Source: Eustoma russellianum
Taxonomy: Eukaryota; Streptophyta; Magnoliopsida; Gentianales; Gentianaceae
Direction: 5' to 3'
Assembly (NCBI GenBank): GCA_036186865.1
Contig: AP025066.1
Location: 11,495,101-11,559,100 of the forward strand
Length of the DNA stretch: 64,000 nucleotides
Shown: positions 49,952 to 63,381 of the stretch, piece after piece
How positions within the stretch are numbered: position 1 is the first letter of the stretch
Layout of the letters: each line of letters starts with the position of its first letter
The notes under the pieces: model-generated
The model's input: the letters and a program-made list of their open reading frames with translations, nothing else
Told to the model about the DNA's origin: nothing
Database searches by the model: none
Program-made: the position numbers and the translations under genes

Positions 49952-52580
49952 AACATGGTGGATATGGTGTCAGATTACGGGGAAGCCAAGAACCGGGAAT
50001 CTATTGAACCTTTGTATCAAACTCCTATGCTGACATATGAGCAACACATGAGGCTGTTGAGCCTATTGAATATGAAAGAAGAATCAGGAACTGCAGCGCC
50101 TGTTCCTGCAGTGAATGTACCAGGTAGTGCCTCTCATGCTGCAGTATTGTTTGCTCAAGCTGAACAAGAGAAAGGTAATTGTTTAACTAATAATATAAAT
50201 GTATAGGTCTTAGACTCAGGTGCCACAAATCATATTGCCTGTTCTATGAGACTTTTCTCTTCATACAAACCTTTGCATCATACAGTAATAAAATTGCGTG
50301 ACAATCATACAGTGCCATCCACACACATTGATGTTGTTCAAATTACTTCTAGACTTCTGCTTTGTGATGTTCTTCTTGTGCCCTCTTTCTCTTTTAATAT
50401 TCTCTCTATCAGTAAACTAACTACTTCCTTGTCTGTGATTATTCAATTCATGGCACTACTTGTTTGCTCCAGGATCATCCTTCCAGGAAGTTGATTGGTT
50501 TAGTTGAACCAAATCATGGGCTTTACTGTCTACATGGCACACATAAATCCGCTAATCCAGCTTCTGCTTCCATCCCTATTCCTACCCCTTCTGCTGCTGC
50601 TGCATCCCAAATTTCCTTGTCTAAGATCTGGCATAACAGGCTAGGACATCCTTCATCTTCAAGAATAAGAGAAATCCACAAGATAGTTTCTAATGTTGTG
50701 GGCTCTAGCTATGAGGATTTTCGTACAGCCTGTCCATTGGCCAAAATGTAAAGGCTTCCCTTTCCAATTTCCTTGTATGTTTCTCATCATGTATTTGACC
50801 TTGTACATATGGAAATCTAGAGTCCCTACAAACATCCAACCATATACGAACAGTATTTCTTCTTGACAATTGTTGATGACTTTAGCCATTATACTTGGTT
50901 ATACTTGCTTAAAACTAAGGCACAAGTCAGACCTATTATACAAAGCTTCTATCAATTTGTTTTAACTCATTTTGGAGCACAAATCAAAATACTCACATCA
51001 AACTATGGGCTTGAATTTTCCATGCCAGATTTCTATACATCAAAAGGAATTCTACATCAAACCAGTTGTACCTACACTCCCTAACAAAATGGGGTAATGG
51101 AAAGAAAACAGCAACACATCCTTAACATAGCTAGAGCATTAAGATTTTAAGCTCATCTTCCTTTATCTTCATGAGGATTTTGTCTTAAGCATGCTACTTA
51201 TTTGGTTAATATCCTGTCTACTCCAGTTTTGCAACAGAAAACACCTTTCGAACGTCTATATAATACTCAGCCTAACTACAGTAACATCAAGGTGTTTGGG
51301 TGTAAGGCCTATGCCCACAATATCAGCCCACGCAAAACAAAGTTTGATCACAGGGCTTTCTCATGCCTGTTTTTAGGCCTTTCTGTGACTTCCAAAGGCT
51401 ATATATTACAAAATGTAAACACCAAGTCAATATTTGTTACAAGAGAGGTTCAATTACAGGAAGATGTCTTCCTTTTTAAAAAAATCTCTCTTCCATTTCT
51501 TCTTCATCACCAGTTGTCACTCATAGTTCTTCTTTCCCTCCTGTTACCTCTTCATACACATATCCTCTCCCTCCAAGCCCAGTTACTCTCCTTACTCTAG
51601 CTCCTTCTCATGAAACATATCAATCTCCATCTCCTTCTTCACCTTCTCCTTCCAACACTTCTTCTTCTTCTCCTTCATCTCCACCACATCTTGAGCCTAC
51701 ACCCAGAGCCACAAGACTCAGAAAACCACTATGCTATCTTCAAGACTATTCTTGTCATAATTTTAGCACTTCTCAACAGCATCATTCTTCTTCACCCTCT
51801 TCTATCTCCTATCCCATTGAATCTTATTTGTCATATGATGCCTTGACTCTTGAGACGCAATGGGTATGAACTGGGTCTGGCCTTTTTTATGCTTTGACTC
51901 ATGAGCATAAGACCTACATTTTTAATATTAGCTTGAAATAAGAGCATAACTCTTTTCAGCAAGCATCCAGTATTCTAGAATGACAGGTTGCTATGCCGGA
52001 GGAGCTTGATGGCCATGAAGCAAACAATACTTGGACAATGGCTCCTCTCCAGGAAGGTAAAGTTCCAATTGGTTGTAAGTGGGTCTATAGGATCAAAAGA
52101 AAACCAGATGGCAGTGTTGAGCGTTTTAAAGCCCGTCTGGTTGCAAAAGGTTATACACAGTAGCTTGGGGTGGACTATAATGACACCTTCAGTCCTGTTG
52201 CCAAAATGACTATTGTTAAGATTGTTCTTTCTGTTGCAGCGGTTAAGGGTTGGCACTTACATCAACTTGATATAAATAATGCCTCTTTGCATGGTGATTT
52301 GTCAGAGGCTATTTATATGATCCCTCCTGAAGGCACCTCCAATGCTCCAGGAATAGTATGCAAGCTGAACAAGTGTCTTTATAGCCTAAAGAAAGCCACT
52401 CACCAGTGGAATGAGAAATTGAGGTCAATTCTTGCTATCTCAAGGATGTATTAAGTCCAGGCATGACTACACCCTTTTTACCAGGGAGACCAACACTTCC
52501 TCCTTGGTCCTGTTGTATATGCAGATGGCATGATCCTGCTAGTGATTCTCTATCAACTATTTCCCAGATCAAGACAGCCT
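49952..52580 (+). pseudogene. Pol of copia element G, first part
   Basis: Protease VLDSGATNHIAC (about 50206), LLVPSFSFNILSISKL, pre-integrase IWHNRLGHPSSSR (about 50627), integrase TIVDDFSHYTWLYLL (50863) with the second catalytic Asp apparently Tyr (SNYGLEF), MERKQQ, VFGCKAYAH; a Ser/Pro-rich linker (51500-51750); reverse transcriptase PIGCKWVYRIKRKPDG, ARLVAKGYTQ then a stop, HQLDINNASLHGDL, and a YADG motif near 52510 where YADD is expected. Multiple stops and frameshifts. It ends at the AGCCT duplication (52576-52580) of element E. Confidence 0.88.
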
Positions 52581-55093
52581 TGTTGGACCGTGCACCTGCA
52601 ATGAACACCACTAGAGGGGGGGGTGAATAGTGGTTAGCGGAAATTACACTACAACCCTTTGTTAAAATCCCCTTGAAAACAGAATCTGAGACCAACTCAG
52701 ATTCAGAACCCGTTTTTTAAAAATTCACAAATAATTGTACACAACTCCAAAAATTATGAAACTTTGCAGAATTAAACTTCAATGAGTTAACAAGACTCTG
52801 TCCAAAAATCAGACAAAAATAAGATCGTTTGACCCTTCAAACAAATTAAAAAATTTAGATGGTCAATCTGGACAGAATTGGACAGAATGTTGCTGATTTT
52901 GAAAATAGTGTTTCTCTTTGAATACTCAACCAAAAAGGTTGATCTTTATATCAAAACACTCCTTAGGATGTGTAGATGAAGTTTCCAAAAGGCTCTGACC
53001 TCAAACAATTCTTGAAAAATACAGAATTTAACTTTTCTCAAAACTGGTCAGATTGCAGCCAGATTGGAGCAGTTATCTTGCAAAGACTGAAAGACTAACT
53101 TTTACTTGCTCAAATCAAGTGATTCTTGTTGCAAATGAAAGCTAACAGTCTGAAGTATAACTCCACCAAAAATCACGAATTTTGAAAATGTTTAGCTATT
53201 TTTTCAAATTGTGTAAAGTTGGGTGAAAACTGCAGTCAAAAACGGGCAGAAAACAGAAATAAAGAAACAAGAGAAGAACACCGAGGATTTATCCTGGTTC
53301 GGTCAATGTGACCTACTCCAGTCCCAAGGAACACCTTTCCTTGGATTTCACTATGATATGAACACCTTACAACAAGAGCCAAGCTTGATCCTTGGGTTAT
53401 ACACCAACCCTACTCAAGACTTGGATAATCACCTTCTAAGCAACACTTAGTTGCAATACCTCCAACACCTATTGATGTAGCCTTATAAAGATGGCTAATC
53501 AATCTTACAAATGAAGCTCAAGAGGCTTGTAGCTCACCAAAATATTAAGAACAACTTCGCTACAACAAAATACAACAACAAGAACAAGAAGATGAATATG
53601 AAAGCTATAGAATGCTTGTGAGCTTCAAGTGTGTTTCATCTTCTTCACCAATGCCTCTATTTATAGTGTGATTTGAGCCTTGAAGATAAGAATGCCAATG
53701 TGTCATCATCTTCATCATCAACTCCAAATGTCTTATCATCATTGATTGGCTTTGTACACTTGGCAAAATAAAACACAATGATTGGTCCACCTTGGCAATG
53801 TCATGTTGGCCGAAATTTTCCACCTTGGCAAGTCATAATTATCCTTTGTAAAATGTAGATAATAAGAAGGATAATGCCACAAGAATACCTCAACTTCTAG
53901 TCTTGAAAATAGGCATGTGGGAGAAGACTATTTCAAAAACAAAATTCAGCTCCAATTTGAGATGAAGTAGCCGTTGGCTACTTTTGGTTTTTCCAAAATA
54001 ATTTTGTTTTTTCTTAATTAAAATAAGGAAAGATAATACCACCAAATTATCCCCAACTTCAAGTATCATAATAGGACATGTGAGAGCTCCATTTGACTTC
54101 AAAAAATCTGCTGAAAAATACTCCAAGAAACCATATAGCCGTTGGCTATATTTAGAAAAAATCCAAGTTGGCAATTTTGCCAACTAGCTCCTTTTTGGTT
54201 GGTCCACTTGTCTCCAACTCATAAAATGAATAATGTATCACCTCCAACTGTAAATACACGTTTTTGACCATATATATATGTGTATCAACTCAGATTTTTG
54301 AAGAAGAAATAAATAGATAACAGTTGACAATATTATGTCAACGTGTAATACCGAAATTCCCCAATATTTCTTCTTATATGTTGAGATCATTTCCACACCT
54401 TTGACACCTTTAATATCTCTGAATAATGATGATAAATGTTCTCTTATAATATATATAAGAGGGTCTTCGAGAAAAAATAGAATGTGACATCTCAAATCGT
54501 CACATATCCAGCTATAGTCAATAATATCATCGGTTGAGAGAATAAGATATAAGATCACCATATTATCTTCAAAATAATAATAACACAGCTCTAGAATGAA
54601 GATAATAATATACTCAAGAGATTCCTTGAGTGAAAATACCAAAAATACCCTTGGGGGTAAAATGACCAAAATACCCCTGGTGTAAGAAAACTCAAGAAAT
54701 GACCCGGATGGTCATAAATAATCATGATATCAACTTTGTCATGATAAATAGTATAAGAATATGCTCTTGAAATATTTCCACCATATCATGTTCCTACAAA
54801 ACTCAAAATACCAATTTTGCCCTTTTTGGTAAGTTGTAGAAACTTCCAAGGCATGTTAGTCACAGGACAATAATAATCACCAAAAACACATAATATTCAC
54901 ATAATGAACATGTATAAATCATACACAAATGAAAACAACCAATTCATCACATTTTAGAAAATTATTTCAAAAAAAATCTAAACATCAATATCATTTTTCT
55001 TCACTTATTCATCTTTTTCATTTATAACACCATATGTGACATGTAACACTTAAAATCATGACTTTGAAAATTATCCAAACATATTTTTCAACA
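52581..55093 (-). repeat. Element E 3' LTR
   Basis: 2,513 bases from TGTTGGACC to TTTCAACA. Open frames inside (such as 54238-54669) occur identically in the other LTR and are not supported as genes. Confidence 0.95.
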
Positions 55094-55369
55094 TTCTCCC
55101 CCTTTTGGATGATTTTCAAAATAACCTAACATGATTTTAATGTCACAACTTATAACCAAAAATTTAAAAAGTTTAACCAAATGTTTTCAACTTTTAAATA
55201 GTATGTTGCTCCCCCTCAACTCATACTCTCCCCCTTAACCTATACTTAACTCTTAACTTATATGTGAAACTTATCATTTCATACCAAATGATGACTTAGC
55301 AACTAAAATCTAAAATCATGTACTTATGCTATCTCCCCCTTTATTTTGCAAATCATGCAAAAGATAGAA
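55094..55369 (-). other. Element E 3' noncoding region with purine tracts
   Basis: The reverse of AAAAGGGGGAGAA at 55094-55106 adjoins the LTR; further CTCCCCCT blocks occur at about 55208-55232 and 55332. No env-like frame. Confidence 0.85.
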
Positions 55370-58300
55370 CTATACAATGGTATCGTAAGTCATCATACCT
55401 AACTTGGCTCGTAAGTTTTCAAACGTGGCTTGATTAAGGGGTTTGGTAAAGATATCAGCGATTTGGTGATCAGTTCTTATATGGTTTATCACTATGTCCT
55501 CAGTTTGAACATGATCGCGAAGAAAGTGGTATCGCACCTCAATGTGTTTGGCCTTAGAATGAAGCACCGGATTCCGGGAAAGATTGATTGCACTTGTGCT
55601 ATCGCAGAAAATTGGAATCTTTTTCATTTTAATGCCAAAATCACTAAGTTGCTGTTTAAGCCAAAGTATTTGGGTAGTACATAAACTCAAAGCAATATAC
55701 TCGGCTTCAGTGGTAGAAAGAGCTACACTAGCTTGCTTTTTAGAAAACCAAGAGATCAAATTGGTTCATATGAATTGACAAGTACCGCTAGTGGATTTTC
55801 TATCTAACTTACAACCACCATAATCAGCATCACTATATGCGTGTAATTCCAACTTAGCATTTTTATCATACCATAGTCCTAAGTGAGGTGTATGCTTAAG
55901 ATATCTAAATATCTTTTTCACTGCATTGTAATGTGATACCTTAGGACAAGATTGAAACCTAGCACACATACACACACTAAACATGATATCAGGTCTTGAT
56001 GCAGTTAAGTATAACAATGAGCCAATCATAGACCTATAGAGTGTGTCATCAACAGGTTTACCATTTTCATCCTTATCGAGTTTGGTACTAACACTCATGG
56101 GGGTAGTTGTAGGTTTCAAATCTTCAAAGCCAAACTTCTTAATCATATCATTGACATAATTAAGTTGGCTAATGTGAATTCCTTGAGGGGTTTGTTTGAT
56201 TTGGAGTCCTAAGAAATAATTCAACTCTCCTACCATTGACATTTCAAACTCTGACTTCATACATTCTTCGAAGTCTTTTACTAAGGTAGGGTTAGTTGAA
56301 CCAAAGATAATATCGTCTACGTATATTTGAACAATTAACAAATCATTACCTTTTCTTCTTAGGAATAATGTGTTGTCTATGGTTCCCCTTTCATAATTAT
56401 TCGCAATAAGAAAGTTTGCAAATCTATCATACCAAGCTCTTGGAGCTTGTTTCAAACCATATAAAGCTTTCTTAAGCTTGTAAACATGGTTAGGATTCTT
56501 TGGATCTTCAAATCCAGGGGGTTGTTTGACAAACACTTCTTCTTGGATGTATCCATTTAAGAATGCACTCTTGACATCCATTTGGAAGAGTTTAATGTTA
56601 CTTAGACTTGCAATCGCAAGTAACAATCTAATTGCTTCTAGTCGTGCAACGGGTGCAAAGGTTTCCTCATAATCTATTCCTTCTTGTTGATTATAACCTT
56701 GTGCAACTAGTCTAGCCTTATTTCTTGTAATATTTCCTTGTTCATCCATTTTATTCCTAAAGACCCATTTAGTTCCTATGATAGACTTGTCTTCAGGTTT
56801 AGGTACTAAGTCCCATACGTTGTTCCTTGTGAATTGATTTAATTCCTCATGCATAGCATCTATCCATGATATGTCACCTAAGGCTTCCTTAACATTCTTA
56901 GGTTCTATGTGTGAGACTAAGCTATGTCCTTATGTTTCTACGTGTTCTAACCCCAACACTTGGATCCCCAATGATTTATTCTCTAGGGTGCCACCAATTC
57001 CTAGATTGACTAGGTTCACCCTCATCTTGTTCAAATGTTTCATTAGTGTGAATGTTATCATATGTAATTGGATCATTAGTTGTATCATCTTCCAATTGCA
57101 AATTTTCTTGATTTATTTCATCTAAGGGTTCATGCATGTCTTGTTCAGGGGGAGTTGGTTCTAGATGATCAAGTACAGGCTCAAGTAATACATCATCATC
57201 AAACATATTTTCAACATTTGTTTCTTGTTTATGTTGATGTTTATCACTAACTTCAAAGCATGCATTTTCATTGAATTTCACATGTATGGATTCAATTATT
57301 TTTCTAGATGCAGGATTATAACACCTATATGCTCTTGAGTTAGTTGAATATCCAACAAATATACATTCAATAGACTTTTGTTCAAATTTATCTAGATTAT
57401 CCTTAGTGTTTAGCACAAAACATTTACATCCAAATACTTTAAGATAATCTATTTTAGGTTGTCTATTGTTTAGCAATTCATAAGGCGTTTTATTTAATTT
57501 CTTTCTAATAGTGAGCCTATTTATAATATAACATGCACAGTTAACAGCTTCAGCCCATAAATACTTAGGTAATTTATTTTCACACAGCATTGTCCTTGCA
57601 ACTTCTTGAATCGTTCTATTTTTACGTTCAACAACTCCATTGAGTTGTGGTGTTCTAGGTGGTGAGAATTCATGTTTTATTCCATAAAGTTCACAAAATT
57701 TGATTACGTCTTTATTTTTAAATTCTCCACCTCTATCACTTCTAATTCTTTTGACATTTTCTTCGTAAATGTTTTCAAGTTGCTTGATAAGGGTTTCGAT
57801 TGCTAATGGAGCATCGTCTTTGTGTGTTAAGAACAATGTCCATGTGTAGCGTGAGTAATCGTCTACTATGACACACACATAGTAGTGTCCACCTAGACTT
57901 CTTGTCCTACTTGGACCAAATAAGTCTAAGTGAAGCAATTCTAGTACATGACTAGTACTCACTTCATGTTTCGGTTTTAAGGTTTCTTTAATGTGTTTTC
58001 CCTTAATACATGTTTCACACATTTGAAAATTATCTAAGTCTAACTTAGGCATACCTCTAATTAAATTCTTTTTAGATAATTTCCTAATGGTTGAAATTCC
58101 TATATGGCCTAATCTTCTATGCCATAAATTCACATCTAAGTCATGTGATATTAGACACTTAACCTTAGCATTTAACATGTTATCTAAGGTAAGGGTATAA
58201 ATATTTCCATCTCTATTTCCTTTTAAAACCGTTTCTCCTTTTTCATTTATTATATCACAAGAATTGGGAAGAAAGGAGACATTATAACCACAATCTATAA

Positions 58301-58568
58301 GTTGAGAAATACTAAGTAAATTATAAGAGAGATTGCTTACTAGCAACACATTTCGTATTTGAAATGTGTTTGGGTCCCCGATTGTTCCTTTTCCAACAAC
58401 TTTTCCTTTGTTGTTGTCACCGAATGTTACCTTTCCACCATCAATATGTTCAAGTTCGGTGAATAGATTGGGGTTGCCCGTCATATGCCTCGAACATCCA
58501 CTATCTAAAAACCATTTGGTTTTTAGATTCTTTGACTTTGCCTCTTTCTTGCATTCCTTGCATTTTTC
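55370..58568 (-). pseudogene. Pol of element E (few defects)
   Basis: Follows gag in the same frame after two stop codons. Protease DSG near 58505 (WFLDSGCSRHMTGN); pre-integrase WHRRLGH and CETCIKGK (about 58130-58010); integrase HLDLFGPSRT, RSDRGGEF, VVERKNRT (57940-57600); reverse transcriptase WVFRNKMDEQGN, QMDVKSAFLNG and catalytic YVDD (about 56320); RNase H DADYGGCKLDRKS, EAEYIALS, FCDS and ADIFTKPLNQ, with stop at 55370. Defects: a frameshift with stops between 56976 and 56855 (integrase-RT linker) and an in-frame TGA near 55760. All catalytic motifs look conserved. It would encode the enzymes for cDNA synthesis and integration. Confidence 0.95.
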
Positions 58569-58598
58569 CTACAATGGAGACAAAGTTTTAGGTACCCT

Positions 58599-60746
58599 TT
58601 ATTTGGGTCCTTGAATGTTAGGGGCATTATTCTTGTTTAGATAACCCTTAGGTATCCAAACTTGAATATACTTTCTAGGCACATTTTTAGCATGGTTAAA
58701 GTAAGAAGGATAAGCATATAGATGATTATTCCACATAAGTGAGGATGCATTGTTATACATGTTGCGCCATGGTTGATAATCATTATAGGATGACCGAATC
58801 TTATAATGTGTATAAGGCATGCGATTTTGTTTCTTATATGGTGCTCTATATGTATATTCATGTGTATTTCTATAAGACTTGTATGAAAGTTGCTTATGCT
58901 TAGGTTCATAAAAAGTTGGATGCATTTTATTTGGTCTAGTTGCATTTATATACATGTAGGCATGATTTCTAGGTTGTCTAGATGCAAAATTTGGCCTAGA
59001 TGTATGTTTATGCGTGTGCATATTGGTGGGTTTGTGTTGTATTTTTGCCTTGATATGAGTAGAAGAAGGTGTAGAAGAAGATGTAGCAGGCAAAGTTGAT
59101 TTTGTATTATATGGCAACTTTGTACTAGATGAAACAAACTTAGTCTTTTCATTTACTTTTTCGTTTTCTTCTTTATAGCCTAGGCCGGTTTTATCATTGC
59201 CATACTTTTGTGATGAGATAAGTGTATCTAACATATTTGCACCCGATTTAAATTGTTCTATCATTTTTTCTAAGGTAAATTTAGAAGACTTAAGTTGCAC
59301 TATTTCATTTTCACAACTTTCTAACTTGGATTTCAACATTTTATTTTCCATTTGTAACTTTTGTTCATCTTTCCTATATGATTCAATTTTGTTCTCTAAA
59401 GAATCAAGAGTATTAGTAGACTCTTGTTTAAGAGATTCTAGTTGATCGGAAAATTCCAAGTTGGACGTCTTCAACTTGTCATTTTCTTCAACTAGTTTCT
59501 TCTTTTCTTTAGAGAGCCTCTTACAGTGAGCATGCATTCGTAGGAATTCTTCATACATTTCATCAAATGTCATGTCACTATCAGAATCACTATCAGAAGA
59601 AGAACATACCTCGTTGGATACGAAGCACACTTGAGCTTCCTCAGTTTCGGATTCTGAGTCGGATGAGTCGCTCCATGTGCTCACCTTCATTGCTCGTTTC
59701 CCTTTTCTTGCCTTAGACTCCTTTGTCTTTGACGTTTGAGCTTCCTTGTCCTTGGCTTGTTTATTATTGTTGTTTTTATTATTATTTTTCTTTGTTGGAC
59801 AATCGTATGAAATATGTCCTTTTTGACCGCATTCATAACACTTTAATTCTTTATTATACCATTTGTTTGTGTTATTTTTCTTAGATTGAGAAAAAGAAGA
59901 AGAAGAAGAATTATGTTGTCTATTCCTATTTGGGCGTTTGAAAAACTTTCTAAGTTTTCTAGCAATCAATATCAAGTCATCGTCTAATTCAGTATCACTA
60001 TTACTATCATCGTTATTAGCATGTGTTTCAGTTGTTTTGAAGGCTATTGACTTACTGGATGACTTAGACGATTCAGACTTTCGTTGGTTCAGTTTTACCT
60101 CATAGACTTTAAGAGACCCGATCAATTCATCCATCTTGGTGATTGACTTTGTCTCCTCGATTGCAGTCACCTTTGGATCCCATTCAGCAGGGAGACTTCG
60201 TAGCACCTTTTGAACCTTTTCATTGTTCGAAAATGACTTCCCTAAAGCTTCAAGGGCATTGAAAATATTAGTAATCCTCAAATCCATAGATGTTATGGAT
60301 TCGTTTGGCAACATTTTGAAAGTCTCTAATTCAGTCATAAGCATGTTTATTTTTGACTCTTTAACACCACTAGTACCTTCATGCTTTAATACAAGTGATT
60401 TCCACATGTCGTGTGCACTTGTACAATTTGACACATATCCTACTTCAGAAGTTGTAAGTCCATTCAAAAGTAATTGCATAGCTTTAGCATTCATGGACAT
60501 TTTCTTTTTATCATCTGATGACCATTCACTTTTATATTTTTCAACCTCTTGAGTTACTCCACTAACTTGTACAACTTTCATTGGAATGTACGGCCCATCT
60601 TCAACTATAGACCATAAATCGATGTCTATAGCCATTAAGAATAGCCTCATTCTTAGTTTCCAATGAACAAAATTATTGCCATCAAAAAGAGGAGGGCGTT
60701 GTGTGGACATACCTTCCAACTCACCTTTGTGAGAAACAATAGCCAT
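58599..60746 (-). CDS. Gag polyprotein of element E, intact (715 aa)
   Basis: The only long undamaged element frame in the window. It starts at ATG 60746, about 110 bases after the primer site. N-terminal STQRPPLFDGNNFVHWKLR; UBN2-like core about residues 90-225 (MLMTELETFKMLPNES, SNNEKVQKVLRSLP); Lys/Asn-rich linker; CCHC knuckle CYECGQKGHISYDC at about residues 303-316; acidic Ser/Asp stretch; coiled coil about 400-500; KTGLGY; basic tail with VWIPKGYLN. It is longer than usual copia Gags; extended coiled-coil Gags are typical of Sireviruses. It ends in TAA at 58599, with a second in-frame stop (58569-58571) before pol. Confidence 0.95.
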   Translation of the reverse strand: MAIVSHKGELEGMSTQRPPLFDGNNFVHWKLRMRLFLMAIDIDLWSIVEDGPYIPMKVVQVSGVTQEVEKYKSEWSSDDKKKMSMNAKAMQLLLNGLTTSEVGYVSNCTSAHDMWKSLVLKHEGTSGVKESKINMLMTELETFKMLPNESITSMDLRITNIFNALEALGKSFSNNEKVQKVLRSLPAEWDPKVTAIEETKSITKMDELIGSLKVYEVKLNQRKSESSKSSSKSIAFKTTETHANNDDSNSDTELDDDLILIARKLRKFFKRPNRNRQHNSSSSSFSQSKKNNTNKWYNKELKCYECGQKGHISYDCPTKKNNNKNNNNKQAKDKEAQTSKTKESKARKGKRAMKVSTWSDSSDSESETEEAQVCFVSNEVCSSSDSDSDSDMTFDEMYEEFLRMHAHCKRLSKEKKKLVEENDKLKTSNLEFSDQLESLKQESTNTLDSLENKIESYRKDEQKLQMENKMLKSKLESCENEIVQLKSSKFTLEKMIEQFKSGANMLDTLISSQKYGNDKTGLGYKEENEKVNEKTKFVSSSTKLPYNTKSTLPATSSSTPSSTHIKAKIQHKPTNMHTHKHTSRPNFASRQPRNHAYMYINATRPNKMHPTFYEPKHKQLSYKSYRNTHEYTYRAPYKKQNRMPYTHYKIRSSYNDYQPWRNMYNNASSLMWNNHLYAYPSYFNHAKNVPRKYIQVWIPKGYLNKNNAPNIQGPK

Positions 60747-60855
60747 AGTATGTACCTTTGATTTGAGACAAGCAGTATATTATGAATTGTTGTTTCTTGG
60801 CCTTGTATTGTTCGTACGGTGTTGAATCTTGCTTCTTTTAAGTGGTGTTGGTCTG

Positions 60856-60867
60856 GCTCTGATACCA
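60856..60867 (-). other. Primer binding site of element E
   Basis: Reverse of TGGTATCAGAGC, two bases from the LTR end; fits initiator Met tRNA. Confidence 0.93.
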
Positions 60868-60869
60868 AA

Positions 60870-63381
60870 TGTTGGACCGTGCACCTGCAATGAACACCAC
60901 TAGAGGGGGGGTGAATAGTGGTTAGCGGAAATTACACTACAACCCTTTGTTAAAATCCCCTTGAAAACAGAATCTGAGACCAACTCAGATTCAGAACCCG
61001 TTTTTCAAAAATTCACAAATAATTGTACACAACTCCAAAAATTATGAAACTTTGCAGAATTAAACTTCAATGAGTTAGCAAGACTCTGTCCAAAAATCAG
61101 ACAAAAATAAGATCGTTTGACCCTTCAAAAAAATTAAAAGATTTAGATGGTCAATCTGGACAGAATTGGACAGAATGTTGCTGATTTTGAAAATAGTGTT
61201 TCTCTTTGAATACTCAACCAAAAAGGTTGATCTTTATATCAAAACACTCCTTAGGATGTGTAGATGAAGTTTCCAAAAGGCTCTGACCTCAAACAATTCT
61301 TGAAAAATACAGAATTTAACTTTTCTCAAAACTGGTCAGATTGCAGCCAGATTGGAGCAGTTATCTTGCAAAGACTGAAAGACTAACTTTTACTTGCTCA
61401 AATCAAGTGATTCTTGTTGCAAATGAAAGCTAACAGTCTGAAGTATAACTCCACCAAAAATCACGAATTTTGAAAATGTTTAGCTATTTTTTCAAATTGT
61501 GTAAAGTTGGGTGAAAACTGCAGTCAAAAACGGGCAGAAAACAGAAATAAAGAAACAAGAGAAGAACACCGAGGATTTATCCTGGTTCGGTCAATGTGAC
61601 CTACTCCAGTCCCAAGGAACACCTTTCCTTGGATTTCACTATGATATGAACACCTTACAACAAGAGCCAAGCTTGATCCTTGGGTTATACACCAACCCTA
61701 CTCAAGACTTGGATAATCACCTTCTAAGCAACACTTAGTTGCAATACCTCCAACACCTATTGATGTAGCCTTATAAAGATGGCTAATCAATCTTACAAAT
61801 GAAGCTCAAGAGGCTTGTAGCTCACCAAAATATTAAGAACAACTTCGCTACAACAAAATACAACAACAAGAACAAGAAGATGAATATGAAAGCTATAGAA
61901 TGCTTGTGAGCTTCAAGTGTGTTTCATCTTCTTCACCAATGCCTCTATTTATAGTGTGATTTGAGCCTTGAAGATAAGAATGCCAATGTGTCATCATCTT
62001 CATCATCAACTCCAAATGTCTTATCATCATTGGTTGGCTTTGTACACTTGGCAAAATAAAACACAATGATTGGTCCACCTTGGCAATGTCATGTTGGCCG
62101 AAATTTTCCACCTTGGCAAGTCATAATTATCCTTTGTAAAATGTAGATAATAAGAAGGATAATGCCACAAGAATACCTCAACTTCTAGTCTTGAAAATAG
62201 GCATGTGGGAGAAGACTATTTCAAAAACAAAATTCAGCTCCAATTTGAGATGAAGTAGCCGTTGGCTACTTTTGGTTTTTCCAAAATAATTTTGTTTTTT
62301 CTTAATTAAAATAAGGAAAGATAATACCACCAAATTATCCCCAACTTCAAGTATCATAATAGGACATGTGAGAGCTCCATTTGACTTCAAAAAATCTGCT
62401 GAAAAATACTCCAAGAAACCATATAGCCGTTGGCTATATTTAGAAAAAATCCAAGTTGGCAATTTTGCCAACTAGCTCCTTTTTGGTTGGTCCACTTGTC
62501 TCCAACTCATAAAATGAATAATGTATCACCTCCAACTGTAAATACACGTTTTTGACCATATATATATGTGTATCAACTCAGATTTTTGAAGAAGAAATAA
62601 ATAGATAACAGTTGACAATATTATGTCAACGTGTAATACCGAAATTCCCCAATATTTCTTCTTATATGTTGAGATCATTTCCATACCTTTGACACCTTTA
62701 ATATCTCTGAATAATGATGATAAATGTTCTCTTATAATATATATAAGAGGGTCTTCGAGAAAAAATAGAATGTGACATCTCAAATCGTCACATATCCAGC
62801 TATAGTCAATAATATCATCGGTTGAGAGAATAAGATATAAGATCACCATATTATCTTCAAAATAATAATAACACAGCTCTAGAATGAAGATAATAATATA
62901 CTCAAGAGATTCCTTGAGTGAAAATACCAAAAATACCCTTGGGGGTAAAATGACCAAAATACCCCTGGTGTAAGAAAACTCAAGAAATGACCCGGATGGT
63001 CATAAATAATCATGATATCAACTTTGTCATGATAAATAGTATAAGAATATGCTCTTGAAATATTTCCACCATATCATGTTCCTACAAAACTCAAAATACC
63101 AATTTTGCCCTTTTTGGTAAGTTGTAGAAACTTCCAAGGCATGTTAGTCACAGGACAATAATAATCACCAAAAACACATAATATTCACATAATGAACATG
63201 TATAAATCATACACAAATGAAAACAACCAATTCATCACATTTTAGAAAATTATTTCAAAAAAAAACTAAACATCAATATCATTTTTCTTCACTTATTCAT
63301 CTTTTTCATTTATAACACCATATGTGACATGTAACACTTAAAATCATGACTTTGAAAATTATCCAAACATATTTTTCAACA
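60870..63381 (-). repeat. Element E 5' LTR
   Basis: 2,512 bases, nearly identical to 52581-55093. Contains the presumed promoter for the element; I could not place a TATA box with confidence. Confidence 0.95.

Larger units (their letters stand above)
52581..63381 (-). mobile_element. Full-length Sirevirus-like element E, very young
   Basis: 10,801 bases with LTRs 52581-55093 and 60870-63381 and the duplication AGCCT at 52576-52580 and 63382-63386. The two LTRs show only a handful of differences by eye (for example near 52725, 53750 and 54395). It has a primer site, an intact gag, pol with a few defects, and several purine tracts. The LTR sequence is unrelated in detail to elements A, C and D although the proteins are clearly related. 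It lies inside the copia element G reverse transcriptase, whose reading resumes (FSIKDMGDLKYFLRLEV) to the right. Confidence 0.96.

Noticed and set aside
54238..54669. 143-codon minus-strand frame, also at 62526-62957
   Set aside because: Both copies are within the two LTRs of element E; identity follows from LTR identity and the sequence is low complexity and hydrophobic by AT bias.
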